This document shows, piece by piece, positions 7,216 through 14,496 of a DNA stretch of 26,305 bases (position 1 is its first letter; each line of letters opens with the position of its first letter). This DNA is from Clostridiales bacterium UBA6388 (GTDB lineage Bacteria > Bacillota > Clostridia > Oscillospirales > Oscillospiraceae). The notes below the pieces were generated by a model. The model was not told the origin of the DNA, made no database searches, and worked only from the letters and a program-made list of their open reading frames with translations. Position numbers and translations under genes: made by a program. Location: NCBI GenBank assembly GCA_002437575.1, contig DJQK01000145.1, positions 1-26,305 of the forward strand, in the 5' to 3' direction.

Positions 7216-8871
7216 TTGGCAGAAAAATTAAAGATCATTCCCCTTGGGGGACTCAACGAGATCGGCAAGAACATGACGGCCGTGGAATACGGCAGGGACA
7301 TTATTATTATCGACTGCGGCCTCGGCTTTCCGGAGGACGATATGTACGGCGTCGATCTTGTCATCGCGGACGTGACGTATCTGGTCAAGAACCAGGAAAA
7401 GATCCGCGGGATGTTTTTAACGCACGGCCACGAGGACCACATCGGCGGGATTCCCTATGCCATGCAGCAGTTCAGCTGCCCCATTCACGGCACACGCCTG
7501 ACGGCGGGGCTTGTCAAGCTCAAGCTCGAAGAGCACCATCTCGAGCGCAGGGTCAAGCTCTTTACGCATGAAGCGGGCGAGGTCGTGAAGGCCGGGTGCT
7601 TCCAGGTCGAGTTCATCCACGTGAACCACTCCATTGCAGACGCCGTCGCCTTCGCGGTCAAAACGCCGGTCGGCACGCTTGTCTTCTCGGGCGATTTTAA
7701 GATCGATGCGATGGCAGAAGACGGCATGATCGACCTGACGCGCTTCGGCCAGCTCGGAAAAGAAGGCGTACTGGCCTTTTTGTGCGACTCGACGAACGTG
7801 GAACGGCCGGGCTTTACGCCGTCGGAGCGCAGCGTCACCGACAGCTTTGACCGGCAGTTTTCCGGCTGCCGCCAGAGGATCATCGTCACGACGTTCGCCT
7901 CCAACGCCTTCCGGCTCCAGAGCCTGCTCAACGTCGCGCACAAGCACGGCCGAAAGGTCGCCGTCACGGGCCGGAGCATGGAAAATATCTTAAAGGTCTC
8001 CACCGAGCTCGGCTATCTGAAGATCCCCCATAACACGCTCGTCGACATCAATGCCATCAAGTCGCTGCCCAAAGACAAGATCGTCATCGTTTCGACCGGC
8101 TCACAGGGAGAAAATATGTCGGCGCTGTACCGCATGGCCTTCTCGGGCCACCGCCAGGTCGAAATTCAGGCGGGAGACCGCGTGATCATTTCCGCCTCCG
8201 CCATCCCCGGCAACGAAAAATCCATCAGCAAGATCATCAACGAGCTCTACCGCAAGGGCGCCGACGTCGTCTACGATAAGCTCGAGGGCCTTCACGTCTC
8301 CGGCCACGCCTGTCAGGAAGAGCTCAAGATCATGCACGCGCTTCTCAAGCCCCGCTTCTTTATCCCCCTGCACGGCGAGCAGCGCCATTTGCAGGCGCAC
8401 GCGCGGCTTGCGCAGTCGATGGGCATGGATCCCAGAAATATTTTCATCAGCGATATTGGCAAGGTGTTAGAACTCACGAAGGCCACGTGCAAATGGGGCG
8501 GAACCGTCCCGGCGGGCAGGATCCTCGTCGACGGCACGGGCGTCGGAGACGTCGGAAGCGTCGTTCTGCGCGACCGCAAGCATCTGGCGCAGGACGGTAT
8601 GCTCGTCGTGGTCGTGAACCTCTCGAGCGAGGACGGAAGCGTCATCACGGGCCCCGATATCATCACGCGCGGCTTTGTCTACGTCAAGGAATCCGAAAAC
8701 CTCATGGAGGAGCTGCGCGTCATCGCCGCACACGCCATTGACCGCTGCCTGGCCGGCGGCACGCGCGACTGGAGCGCTCTGAAGGCGAACATCAAGAGCG
8801 ATCTTTCCGGCTATCTCTTCAAGACCACCAAGCGCAACCCGATGATCCTGCCGGTCATTATGGAGATCTGA
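7216..8871 (+). CDS. rnj: Ribonuclease J
   Basis: Metallo-beta-lactamase/beta-CASP ribonuclease with 5'-3' exo- and endonuclease activity, central to mRNA decay and rRNA maturation in Firmicutes. From the TTG at 7216 the protein has 551 residues, close to the usual 555. The opening KIIPLGGLNEIGKNM is diagnostic of RNase J. The zinc motif HGHEDHIGG is at 70-78, followed by HVNHSIADA, SGDFKID, the beta-CASP elements VTGRSM, STGSQGE and ASAIPGNE, and the late motif HVSGHACQEELK with LHGEQRHLQAHA. A C-terminal oligomerisation domain of about 100 residues is present. Only one copy is visible, so I cannot say whether it is J1 or J2. Its leader contains two terminator-like hairpins, suggesting control by attenuation. 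Confidence 0.96.
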   Translation: MAEKLKIIPLGGLNEIGKNMTAVEYGRDIIIIDCGLGFPEDDMYGVDLVIADVTYLVKNQEKIRGMFLTHGHEDHIGGIPYAMQQFSCPIHGTRLTAGLVKLKLEEHHLERRVKLFTHEAGEVVKAGCFQVEFIHVNHSIADAVAFAVKTPVGTLVFSGDFKIDAMAEDGMIDLTRFGQLGKEGVLAFLCDSTNVERPGFTPSERSVTDSFDRQFSGCRQRIIVTTFASNAFRLQSLLNVAHKHGRKVAVTGRSMENILKVSTELGYLKIPHNTLVDINAIKSLPKDKIVIVSTGSQGENMSALYRMAFSGHRQVEIQAGDRVIISASAIPGNEKSISKIINELYRKGADVVYDKLEGLHVSGHACQEELKIMHALLKPRFFIPLHGEQRHLQAHARLAQSMGMDPRNIFISDIGKVLELTKATCKWGGTVPAGRILVDGTGVGDVGSVVLRDRKHLAQDGMLVVVVNLSSEDGSVITGPDIITRGFVYVKESENLMEELRVIAAHAIDRCLAGGTRDWSALKANIKSDLSGYLFKTTKRNPMILPVIMEI

Positions 8872-8955
8872 GGCGGATCTCACCGTGCGCTTCGGGCAAA
8901 AAAGAGAAACAGGCGGCAGCGGCAAAAAAAGTACAGATAAATTTCCGAAAACCGC

Positions 8956-8985
8956 TTGTCAAAGAAGCGCTTAATGGTATATAAT
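8956..8985 (+). promoter_or_regulatory. Promoter of rpoD
   Basis: TTGTCA (8956-8961), an 18-bp spacer, and a perfect TATAAT (8980-8985). Transcription should start near 8992, giving a leader of about 56 nt. No convincing terminator is seen between rnj (ends 8871) and this promoter, so some read-through from rnj is possible. Confidence 0.75.
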
Positions 8986-8994
8986 GATTTGGTT

Positions 8995-9017
8995 GCGCGA
9001 AAAGTGTCTTTTTGCGC
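8995..9017 (+). other. Stem-loop at the extreme 5' end of the rpoD mRNA
   Basis: GCGCGAAAA (8995-9003) pairs with TTTTTGCGC (9009-9017) over nine bases with one G-U pair and a GTGTC loop. It begins about four bases after the predicted transcription start, a position typical of 5' mRNA-stabilising stems. Confidence 0.5.
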
Positions 9018-9047
9018 CCTTACAGCATGGAACGAGGATGAGCATAG

Positions 9048-10193
9048 ATGGCAAACGCGAAAAATACGAAGGTCCAGTCAGAAGACACAATGGCGGCGGT
9101 CAGCGCCCTCATTGCAAAAGCCAAGCGCGACGGCAGCATTCAGGCGACGGAGCTGACCGCACAGCTGGAGAAGCTGGATCTTCCGGTTGAAAAGATAGAG
9201 CATATTTACGATACCTTTGACGCGATGGGCATCCAGATCGTCAGCCCCGAGCTGGAGATCGATCTGGACGACGCAAACGATCCACTGGATCTTCCCGAGG
9301 GCGATATGCCGATCGGCGATGAGGAGGAAGAGCTCATCGACCCCGTGGAGCTGGCGGCGGAGTATAACCTCGACGATCCGGTGCGGATGTACCTTAAGGA
9401 GATCGGACAGGTGCGCTTACTCACGGCGGACGAGGAAATGGAGCTGGCCAAGCGCGTCGGCGAGGGCGATAAGGCCGCGAAGGACAAGCTGACGGAGGCA
9501 AACCTTCGTCTGGTCGTGTCGATCGCGAAGAAATATTCCGGCCGCGGGCTGCACATTCTCGACCTCATTCAGGAGGGCAACACGGGTCTGATCCGCGCGG
9601 TCGACAAGTTCGACTATACAAAGGGAAACAAATTCTCTACATATGCCACCTGGTGGATCCGGCAGGCCATCACAAGAGCCATCGCCGATCAGGCAAGGAC
9701 CATCCGGGTGCCGGTGCATATGGTAGAGGTCATCAATAAGGCCACGCGCTGCAACCGCAAGCTCGTGCAGGAGCTGGGCCGCGAGCCGACGCTGGAAGAA
9801 ATTGCAGCCGAGCTCAATCTTCCCATCGAGAAGATCATCGAGGCCAACCGCACGGCGGCAGACACGCTTTCGCTCGATATGCCGGTCGGCGACGAGGAGG
9901 ACACCACCATCGGCTCGTTCGTCGAGGACGACAATACGCCGGGGCCCGCGGACGCCACGTCCAACGCGCTTCTTGCCGAGGCGCTTGCCGAAATTCTCGG
10001 CACGCTCACCGAGCGCGAGGCAGACGTTCTGAAAATGCGCTTCGGTATGTACGACGGCCGGACGCATACGCTCGAGGAGGTCGGCCAGATCTTCGGCGTC
10101 ACGCGCGAGCGCATCCGTCAGATCGAAAATAAGGCCATCCGCAAGCTGCGCCATCCGTCTCGCGCCAAGAAAATCAAAGATTTCTACTGCTAA
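9048..10193 (+). CDS. rpoD: Primary sigma factor RpoD (sigma-A)
   Basis: Directs core RNA polymerase to housekeeping -10/-35 promoters. The 381 residues fit Firmicute sigma-A. Region 1.1 occupies about 11-70, an acidic linker 71-105, region 1.2 starts at DPVRMYLKEIGQVRLL (110-125), region 2 has DLIQEGNTGLIRAVDKFDY (172-190) and the -10-melting stretch TYATWWIRQAITRAI (198-212), region 3 begins VPVHMVEVINK, and region 4.2 carries GVTRERIRQIENKAIRKLR near the C-terminus. The ATG at 9048 has a GAGGATG site. It has its own promoter and terminator. In Bacillus rpoD follows dnaG; here dnaG is absent and rnj precedes it. Confidence 0.98.
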   Translation: MANAKNTKVQSEDTMAAVSALIAKAKRDGSIQATELTAQLEKLDLPVEKIEHIYDTFDAMGIQIVSPELEIDLDDANDPLDLPEGDMPIGDEEEELIDPVELAAEYNLDDPVRMYLKEIGQVRLLTADEEMELAKRVGEGDKAAKDKLTEANLRLVVSIAKKYSGRGLHILDLIQEGNTGLIRAVDKFDYTKGNKFSTYATWWIRQAITRAIADQARTIRVPVHMVEVINKATRCNRKLVQELGREPTLEEIAAELNLPIEKIIEANRTAADTLSLDMPVGDEEDTTIGSFVEDDNTPGPADATSNALLAEALAEILGTLTEREADVLKMRFGMYDGRTHTLEEVGQIFGVTRERIRQIENKAIRKLRHPSRAKKIKDFYC

Positions 10194-10199
10194 AACCTG

Positions 10200-10231
10200 C
10201 CCGGGGACATTTTGCAATGTCTCCGGGTTTT
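10200..10231 (+). terminator. Intrinsic terminator of rpoD
   Basis: A 12-bp stem, CCCGGGGACATT (10200-10211) against AATGTCTCCGGG (10216-10227) with one G-U pair, loop TTGC, then TTTT. It begins seven bases after the rpoD stop codon. Confidence 0.9.
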
Positions 10232-10252
10232 CGCTGTTTTTTGGAAGAAGGC

Positions 10253-10281
10253 TTGATATTCCTGCCGCACGATGGTAAAAT
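10253..10281 (+). promoter_or_regulatory. Promoter of ktrB-ktrA
   Basis: TTGATA (10253-10258), exactly 17 bp, then TAAAAT (10276-10281). The predicted leader is about 70 nt, too short for a ydaO-type c-di-AMP riboswitch, and none is seen. Confidence 0.75.
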
Positions 10282-10322
10282 AATAAAACCTATTTGCGTT
10301 TCTTATTTTAATGTATCCAAGC

Positions 10323-10340
10323 GCACCGGATCTTCGGTGC
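10323..10340 (+). other. Hairpin in the ktrB leader just before the ribosome binding site
   Basis: GCACCG (10323-10328) pairs with CGGTGC (10335-10340), loop GATCTT. It ends seven bases before AGGAGGG. It might influence translation or mRNA stability; function unknown. Confidence 0.45.
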
Positions 10341-10347
10341 ATGGTTC

Positions 10348-10354
10348 AGGAGGG
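10348..10354 (+). promoter_or_regulatory. Shine-Dalgarno site fixing the ktrB TTG start
   Basis: AGGAGGG sits six bases before TTG at 10361. The next ATG, at 10373, is 18 bases away, too far. The in-frame start at 10217 lies inside the rpoD terminator. Confidence 0.75.
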
Positions 10355-10360
10355 TTTTCT

Positions 10361-11740
10361 TTGTCTGATCGGATGCTGGCGGTCATCGCCGCAATTCAAA
10401 AACCTTTCCGCCGGATGCGGCCGCCGCAGATCGTCGCGCTGGTGTTTCTGGCACTCATTTTGACGGGCGGCGCGGTATTGTGCCTGCCGGTGTGCGCGAA
10501 AGCGCATACGCCCACACGGTTTTTAGACGCGCTGTTTACCGCAACGTCTGCCACCTGCGTCACAGGGCTCATCCCCTTCGACACGGGAACGTATTGGAGC
10601 ACATTCGGCCACGTCGTCATTCTGCTTCTCATTCAGCTCGGCGGCCTGGGGTTTATGACGGTCTCGACCATCTTCTTTCTCGCGCTTCGAAGACGAATCG
10701 GCCTTCGCCAGCGGATGGTTCTGGCGCAGGGTCTCGGCATCGGCTCGATGAGCGGCGTCGTGCGCTATGTGCGCAACGTCATTTTTGGAACGCTCTGCGT
10801 CGAGGGCGCGGGCGCAGCGCTGCTCTTTTTCCGATTCCTGCCGGAGTTTGGCGCGGGAAAGGCGCTCTGGTACGGCGTTTTTCACGCGGTTTCGGCCTTC
10901 TGCAACGCAGGCTTTGACATTCTGGGAGACGTGGCTTACGGCGGAAGCACCGCGCGGTATGTCGCGGATGCCGCGGTCAACCTTACCCTCGCTGCGCTCA
11001 TCATCATCGGCAGCATGGGCTTTACGGTCTGGGGAGAGGTCGTCCACAAGCGGCGCTTGTCCAGATTTACGGTCTACGCGAAGCTCGTGCTGATCATTAC
11101 AGGCTGCCTGATTTTCGGCGGCACGGCGCTTTTTGCGCTGCTGGAATGGAACAATCCGGGCACGATCGGAAATTTAAGCACCGGCGAAAAGCTTCTGGCG
11201 TCGTTTTTCCAGTCCGTCACGCTGCGCACGGCGGGGTTTGCAAGCTTCAATCAGGACGCGCTTACGGAGGCGTCGAAGGTTCTTTCGTGTGTTCTGATGT
11301 TCATCGGCGGCTCGTCCGGCTCGACCGCAGGCGGCGTCAAGACCGTGACGATGGGCATCGTCATTTTATCTGCCATCAGCGCCATGCGCGGTAAACGGCG
11401 CGTCACCGTTTTCAGACGCTCGATCGCCCAGCAGGATATCATGAACGCGATGTCCATTGCGCTTTTGATCCTGACGCTGGCGGTTCTGGGCGCGTCGGTC
11501 CTGACGGTCTGCGATCAGGTCACGTTTTTGAACGCGGTCTATGAAACGATCTCGGCGCTTTGCACCGTGGGCCTCACCACCGGCATCACGCCGGCACTCT
11601 GTACAGTCTCGAAGCTCATTCTCATCGTCTTCATGTTCTTTGGGCGCGTCGGCATCATGACCATCGGCGTTGGCTTTATGATGGCAGACCGTGCACGTGA
11701 GCGCGTACAATACGCAGAAACAAAACTAATGATCGGCTGA
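10361..11740 (+). CDS. ktrB: Potassium uptake channel subunit KtrB (TrkH/KtrB superfamily)
   Basis: Membrane subunit of a Ktr-type potassium transporter gated by the cytosolic RCK protein encoded next. With the TTG start at 10361 it has 459 residues, normal for KtrB. All four pore repeats of the superfamily are visible with their selectivity-filter glycines: TCVTG (65-69), CNAGF (181-185), RTAGF (289-293) and CTVGLTTG (401-408). The intramembrane gating loop GSSGSTAGGVKT is at 318-329. Many hydrophobic membrane helices alternate with these loops. It is transcribed with ktrA, 25 nt downstream. TrkH would be a close alternative, but the small single-RCK partner favours Ktr. Confidence 0.92.
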   Translation: MSDRMLAVIAAIQKPFRRMRPPQIVALVFLALILTGGAVLCLPVCAKAHTPTRFLDALFTATSATCVTGLIPFDTGTYWSTFGHVVILLLIQLGGLGFMTVSTIFFLALRRRIGLRQRMVLAQGLGIGSMSGVVRYVRNVIFGTLCVEGAGAALLFFRFLPEFGAGKALWYGVFHAVSAFCNAGFDILGDVAYGGSTARYVADAAVNLTLAALIIIGSMGFTVWGEVVHKRRLSRFTVYAKLVLIITGCLIFGGTALFALLEWNNPGTIGNLSTGEKLLASFFQSVTLRTAGFASFNQDALTEASKVLSCVLMFIGGSSGSTAGGVKTVTMGIVILSAISAMRGKRRVTVFRRSIAQQDIMNAMSIALLILTLAVLGASVLTVCDQVTFLNAVYETISALCTVGLTTGITPALCTVSKLILIVFMFFGRVGIMTIGVGFMMADRARERVQYAETKLMIG

Positions 11741-11765
11741 TATGCCGAAACAGGAGAGTATACTT

Positions 11766-12413
11766 ATGAAAAAATCATATGTAGTCATCGGCATGGGCCG
11801 CTTCGGCACCAGCGTCGCAGAACGGCTCTACGAGCTCGGAAATGAAGTGCTTGCCATCGACACGAACCCCGACGTCGTGCAGCGCATGGAGCAGAAGGTC
11901 ACGTGCGCAGTCGTGGCCGACGCGCGGGATGAAGAGGTTCTGCGCTCTTTGGGCGCTCGAAGCTGCGACTGCGCCGTAGTCGCCATCGGCTCGGATCTGG
12001 CCACGACCATCATCGCGACGCTGAATCTTAAAGATCTCGGCGTGCCGCAGGTCATCTGCAAGGCCACCGACGAGCTGCGCAAAAAAGCGCTGGAAAAAGT
12101 AGGCGCCGACCGCGTCGTCATCCCCGAGCGCGAGACCGGCATCAAGCTTGCGCAGGCGATCACGTCGTCGAGCATTCTCGATTTTATCGAGCTGTCGAAG
12201 GACTGCGGCATCGCGGAAATTCCGACGCCGGAAAACTGGTACGGAAAAACGCTGCGTGAGCTCAACATCCGCGCAAAATACGGCGTCAACATCATCGCCA
12301 TCCGCGAGGACGGAAAAATCGACGTTGCACCCGGCGCAGATTTTGCCTTGAAGGAGCATACCGTTCTTGTCGTACTGGGCACGAACGACAAGCTCTCCAA
12401 ATTCAAGGCATGA
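11766..12413 (+). CDS. ktrA: Potassium channel regulatory subunit KtrA (RCK domain)
   Basis: Cytosolic gating-ring subunit that opens KtrB in response to nucleotides. The 215 residues hold one RCK unit: an N-terminal Rossmann fold with the dinucleotide motif GMGRFG (9-14) and the acidic residue of AID at the end of the second strand, then a C-terminal RCK_C (TrkA_C) subdomain over roughly the last 80 residues, containing ENWYGKTLRELNIR. RCK_C domains of KtrA are known c-di-AMP receptors. An in-frame ATG at 11742 lies immediately after the ktrB stop; I prefer 11766, which has CAGGAGAG at proper spacing and gives the standard KtrA N-terminus. The stop codon overlaps the next start as ATGA. Confidence 0.93.
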   Translation: MKKSYVVIGMGRFGTSVAERLYELGNEVLAIDTNPDVVQRMEQKVTCAVVADARDEEVLRSLGARSCDCAVVAIGSDLATTIIATLNLKDLGVPQVICKATDELRKKALEKVGADRVVIPERETGIKLAQAITSSSILDFIELSKDCGIAEIPTPENWYGKTLRELNIRAKYGVNIIAIREDGKIDVAPGADFALKEHTVLVVLGTNDKLSKFKA

Positions 12414-13165
12414 CAGAACAGCACATCACCAGCCGGCAGAACCCGCTGCTGCGGCACATCAAAAAGCTTCAGACCTCCCGCAGCTACCGCCGCGAAACGG
12501 GCGAGTTCGTCGCCGAGGGGACGAAGCTTCTGGAGGAAGCCGCAAAATACTGGCCGGGGCTTTTGTGCGTCGTCTGCCTCGAAGGACTGGACGTGTGCAA
12601 CCTTCCGGAGCAGGTACGCGTCGTGCGCGTGCCGGAGGACGTTCTCCGGAGCATTTCGACCGTCGACACGCCGCAGGGCGCGATCTTCACGTGCAGGCTG
12701 CCGGAGGAAAAAATGGCCTCCTTAAAAGCGGGAACGCTGCTGCTCGACGGCATTCAGGACCCCGGCAATCTGGGAACGATCCTGCGCACGGCCGATGCGC
12801 TCGGTGTTCCGGCCGCGCTTTTGGACGGCTGCGCCGACCCCTACAGCTTCAAAACCGTCCGCGCTTCAATGGGGGCGGTGTTTCGCATGGACGTGCCGCA
12901 CATTTCGGAACTGGATGCACTGGCGCAGTGCGCGGAAAGGAATCTTATGTTAACCGTCACGGCGATGAACGATTCCGCCGTGGATATCCGAAAGGCCGAT
13001 CTGTCCCGCGCTGTCTGCGTCATCGGCAGCGAAGGGCAGGGCGTGCGCGGAAGCCTTCTTGAAAAAGCGAACCAAAGCGTCATCATTCCCATGCAGCCGC
13101 ACTGCGAGTCTCTCAACGCCGCGATCGCCGCGGCCATTGTCATGTGGAAAATGAAAGAAGAATAG
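12410..13165 (+). CDS. TrmH/SpoU-family RNA 2'-O-ribose methyltransferase
   Basis: SAM-dependent methyltransferase of the SPOUT class acting on rRNA or tRNA. The 251 residues comprise an N-terminal RNA-binding substrate domain (about 1-100), opening ITSRQNPLLRHIKKLQ, and a knotted SpoU domain with motif 1 DGIQDPGNLGTILRTADALG, motif 2 VIGSEGQGV and motif 3 IPMQPHCESLNAAIAAAI. This layout resembles the RlmB/TsnR/YsgA group, probably modifying 23S rRNA, but the exact target cannot be read from sequence. The start overlaps the ktrA stop (ATGA), so it is translationally coupled to the potassium operon. Confidence 0.9.
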   Translation: MTEQHITSRQNPLLRHIKKLQTSRSYRRETGEFVAEGTKLLEEAAKYWPGLLCVVCLEGLDVCNLPEQVRVVRVPEDVLRSISTVDTPQGAIFTCRLPEEKMASLKAGTLLLDGIQDPGNLGTILRTADALGVPAALLDGCADPYSFKTVRASMGAVFRMDVPHISELDALAQCAERNLMLTVTAMNDSAVDIRKADLSRAVCVIGSEGQGVRGSLLEKANQSVIIPMQPHCESLNAAIAAAIVMWKMKEE

Positions 13166-13208
13166 GCAGCATCGCGCAATTTTACAAGAAGCGTGGTGCG
13201 TTGCTGCC
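13165..13208 (+). repeat. Inverted repeat between the methyltransferase gene and dprA
   Basis: GGCAGCA (13165-13171) pairs with TGCTGCC (13202-13208), with a possible inner CGCA/TGCG extension. No T run follows, so it is unlikely to terminate transcription. It may be a processing site or an mRNA stabiliser. Confidence 0.35.
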
Positions 13209-13231
13209 GTCACAAAAAGGAGGATGGACCG

Positions 13232-14482
13232 ATGCTCAAGTACTGGATCTGGCTCAGCACGCGTGAGGGCGTGAACAATGTGCAATCAATGGCGCTTTTG
13301 TCGCGCTTCGGCTCGGCGGAGGCCGTCTATCAGGCAGACGAGGACGCGCTCAAGGCCTCGCCCGACGACCGCGTGCCGCCGAGTCTGCTCAACAAAGACC
13401 TCGTTGGCGCGGAGATCATTTTGCAGCAGTGCTATCAGAAAAGCATCCACATCATGACCATTCAGGATGCAAGCTATCCGGGGCGTCTTCGCGCAATTTC
13501 CGATCCGCCCATCGTTTTATATTACAAGGGCGTCTTTCCCGCAGTGGACACCTCGCCGGTCATCGCGATGGTCGGCACAAGAAAGGCCTCTGCCTACGGT
13601 CTCATGCAGGCCAAGCGGCTCGGCTACCAGATCGCAAAATGCGGCGGCATCGTCGTCTCCGGCGGCGCGGCCGGCATCGACACCATGTGCCTTGTCGGCG
13701 CTCTGAGCGCGAACCGGCCGGTGATCACCGTGCTTGGCTGCGGCGTGGACGTGGTGTATCCGCCGGACAATAAGACGCTGTTTGACGACGTCGCGTATCA
13801 TGGGTGCCTGCTCAGCGAATACCCGCCCCAGACGCCCGCAACGGGCTCGCATTTCCCGGTCAGAAACCGCATCATCAGCGCCCTGTCTCTCGGCGTGGTG
13901 GTCGTGGAGGCCCCGAAGCGCTCGGGCGCGCTCATCACGGCAAACCGGGCACTCGAGCAGGGAAGAGACGTATTTACCATCCCCGGAAACGTCGGCACGG
14001 CGACGTGCGAAGGCAATATCCAGCTTCTGCGCGAGGGCGCGATCGTCGTCGAAGACGGCTGGGATGTGATGCGCGAGTACGTGCAGCTTTATCCGGAGCT
14101 CGTCTCCCGCCAGCCGTCCGGAAAGCCCATGCAGCTGACACCGGCGCAGCAAAGATCGGCCGTGAAGCCCGGTGCGCCGCTTCCGCCCAGAACCAGAAAA
14201 CCCGCAAAAAATGCGAAGCTGTACCCTGCTTCCGACACAAAAGCCATTGACAAGCCGAACACGAAGGCTTATATTGACGTACAGGAAATTTTGGACGCGC
14301 TTTCGCCCGATGAAAAAGCGGCGATTTTGGATCTTACAAAGGGCGAACGGCACATCGACCAGATCATTGCGGCTACGTCCCTTCCCGCCGCGCGGATCAC
14401 CTCTGCGCTGACGCTTTTGCAGATCAAGGGCTACGCGAAGGCCCTGCCCGGCAAGCGCTTTGAGCTTGCGGAAAAAGAGTAA
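13232..14482 (+). CDS. dprA: DNA processing protein DprA (Smf)
   Basis: Binds incoming single-stranded DNA during transformation and loads RecA. From the ATG at 13232, preceded by AAGGAGG, it has 416 residues. An N-terminal helical region (about 1-75) precedes the Rossmann-like DprA core: MVGTRKASAYG (113-123), VVSGGAAGIDT (141-151), VLGCGVDVVYPP (167-178), SEYPP (195-199), FPVRNRIIS (208-216), EAPKRSGALITA (226-237), FTIPGN (248-253). The usual SGLARGID motif is altered to SGGAAGID. A basic, disordered-looking linker (about 300-350) leads to a C-terminal winged-helix domain. It sits directly upstream of topA and trmFO, an order conserved in Firmicutes. Confidence 0.95.
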   Translation: MLKYWIWLSTREGVNNVQSMALLSRFGSAEAVYQADEDALKASPDDRVPPSLLNKDLVGAEIILQQCYQKSIHIMTIQDASYPGRLRAISDPPIVLYYKGVFPAVDTSPVIAMVGTRKASAYGLMQAKRLGYQIAKCGGIVVSGGAAGIDTMCLVGALSANRPVITVLGCGVDVVYPPDNKTLFDDVAYHGCLLSEYPPQTPATGSHFPVRNRIISALSLGVVVVEAPKRSGALITANRALEQGRDVFTIPGNVGTATCEGNIQLLREGAIVVEDGWDVMREYVQLYPELVSRQPSGKPMQLTPAQQRSAVKPGAPLPPRTRKPAKNAKLYPASDTKAIDKPNTKAYIDVQEILDALSPDEKAAILDLTKGERHIDQIIAATSLPAARITSALTLLQIKGYAKALPGKRFELAEKE

Positions 14483-14496
14483 TATTGGAGGCACAC

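Noticed and set aside
8872..8955. Possible terminator after rnj
   Set aside because: Only A-rich tracts on this strand and no stem followed by T residues.
10282..10360. Possible c-di-AMP (ydaO) riboswitch before ktrB
   Set aside because: The leader is only about 70-80 nt and shows just one 6-bp hairpin, too small for the ydaO fold.
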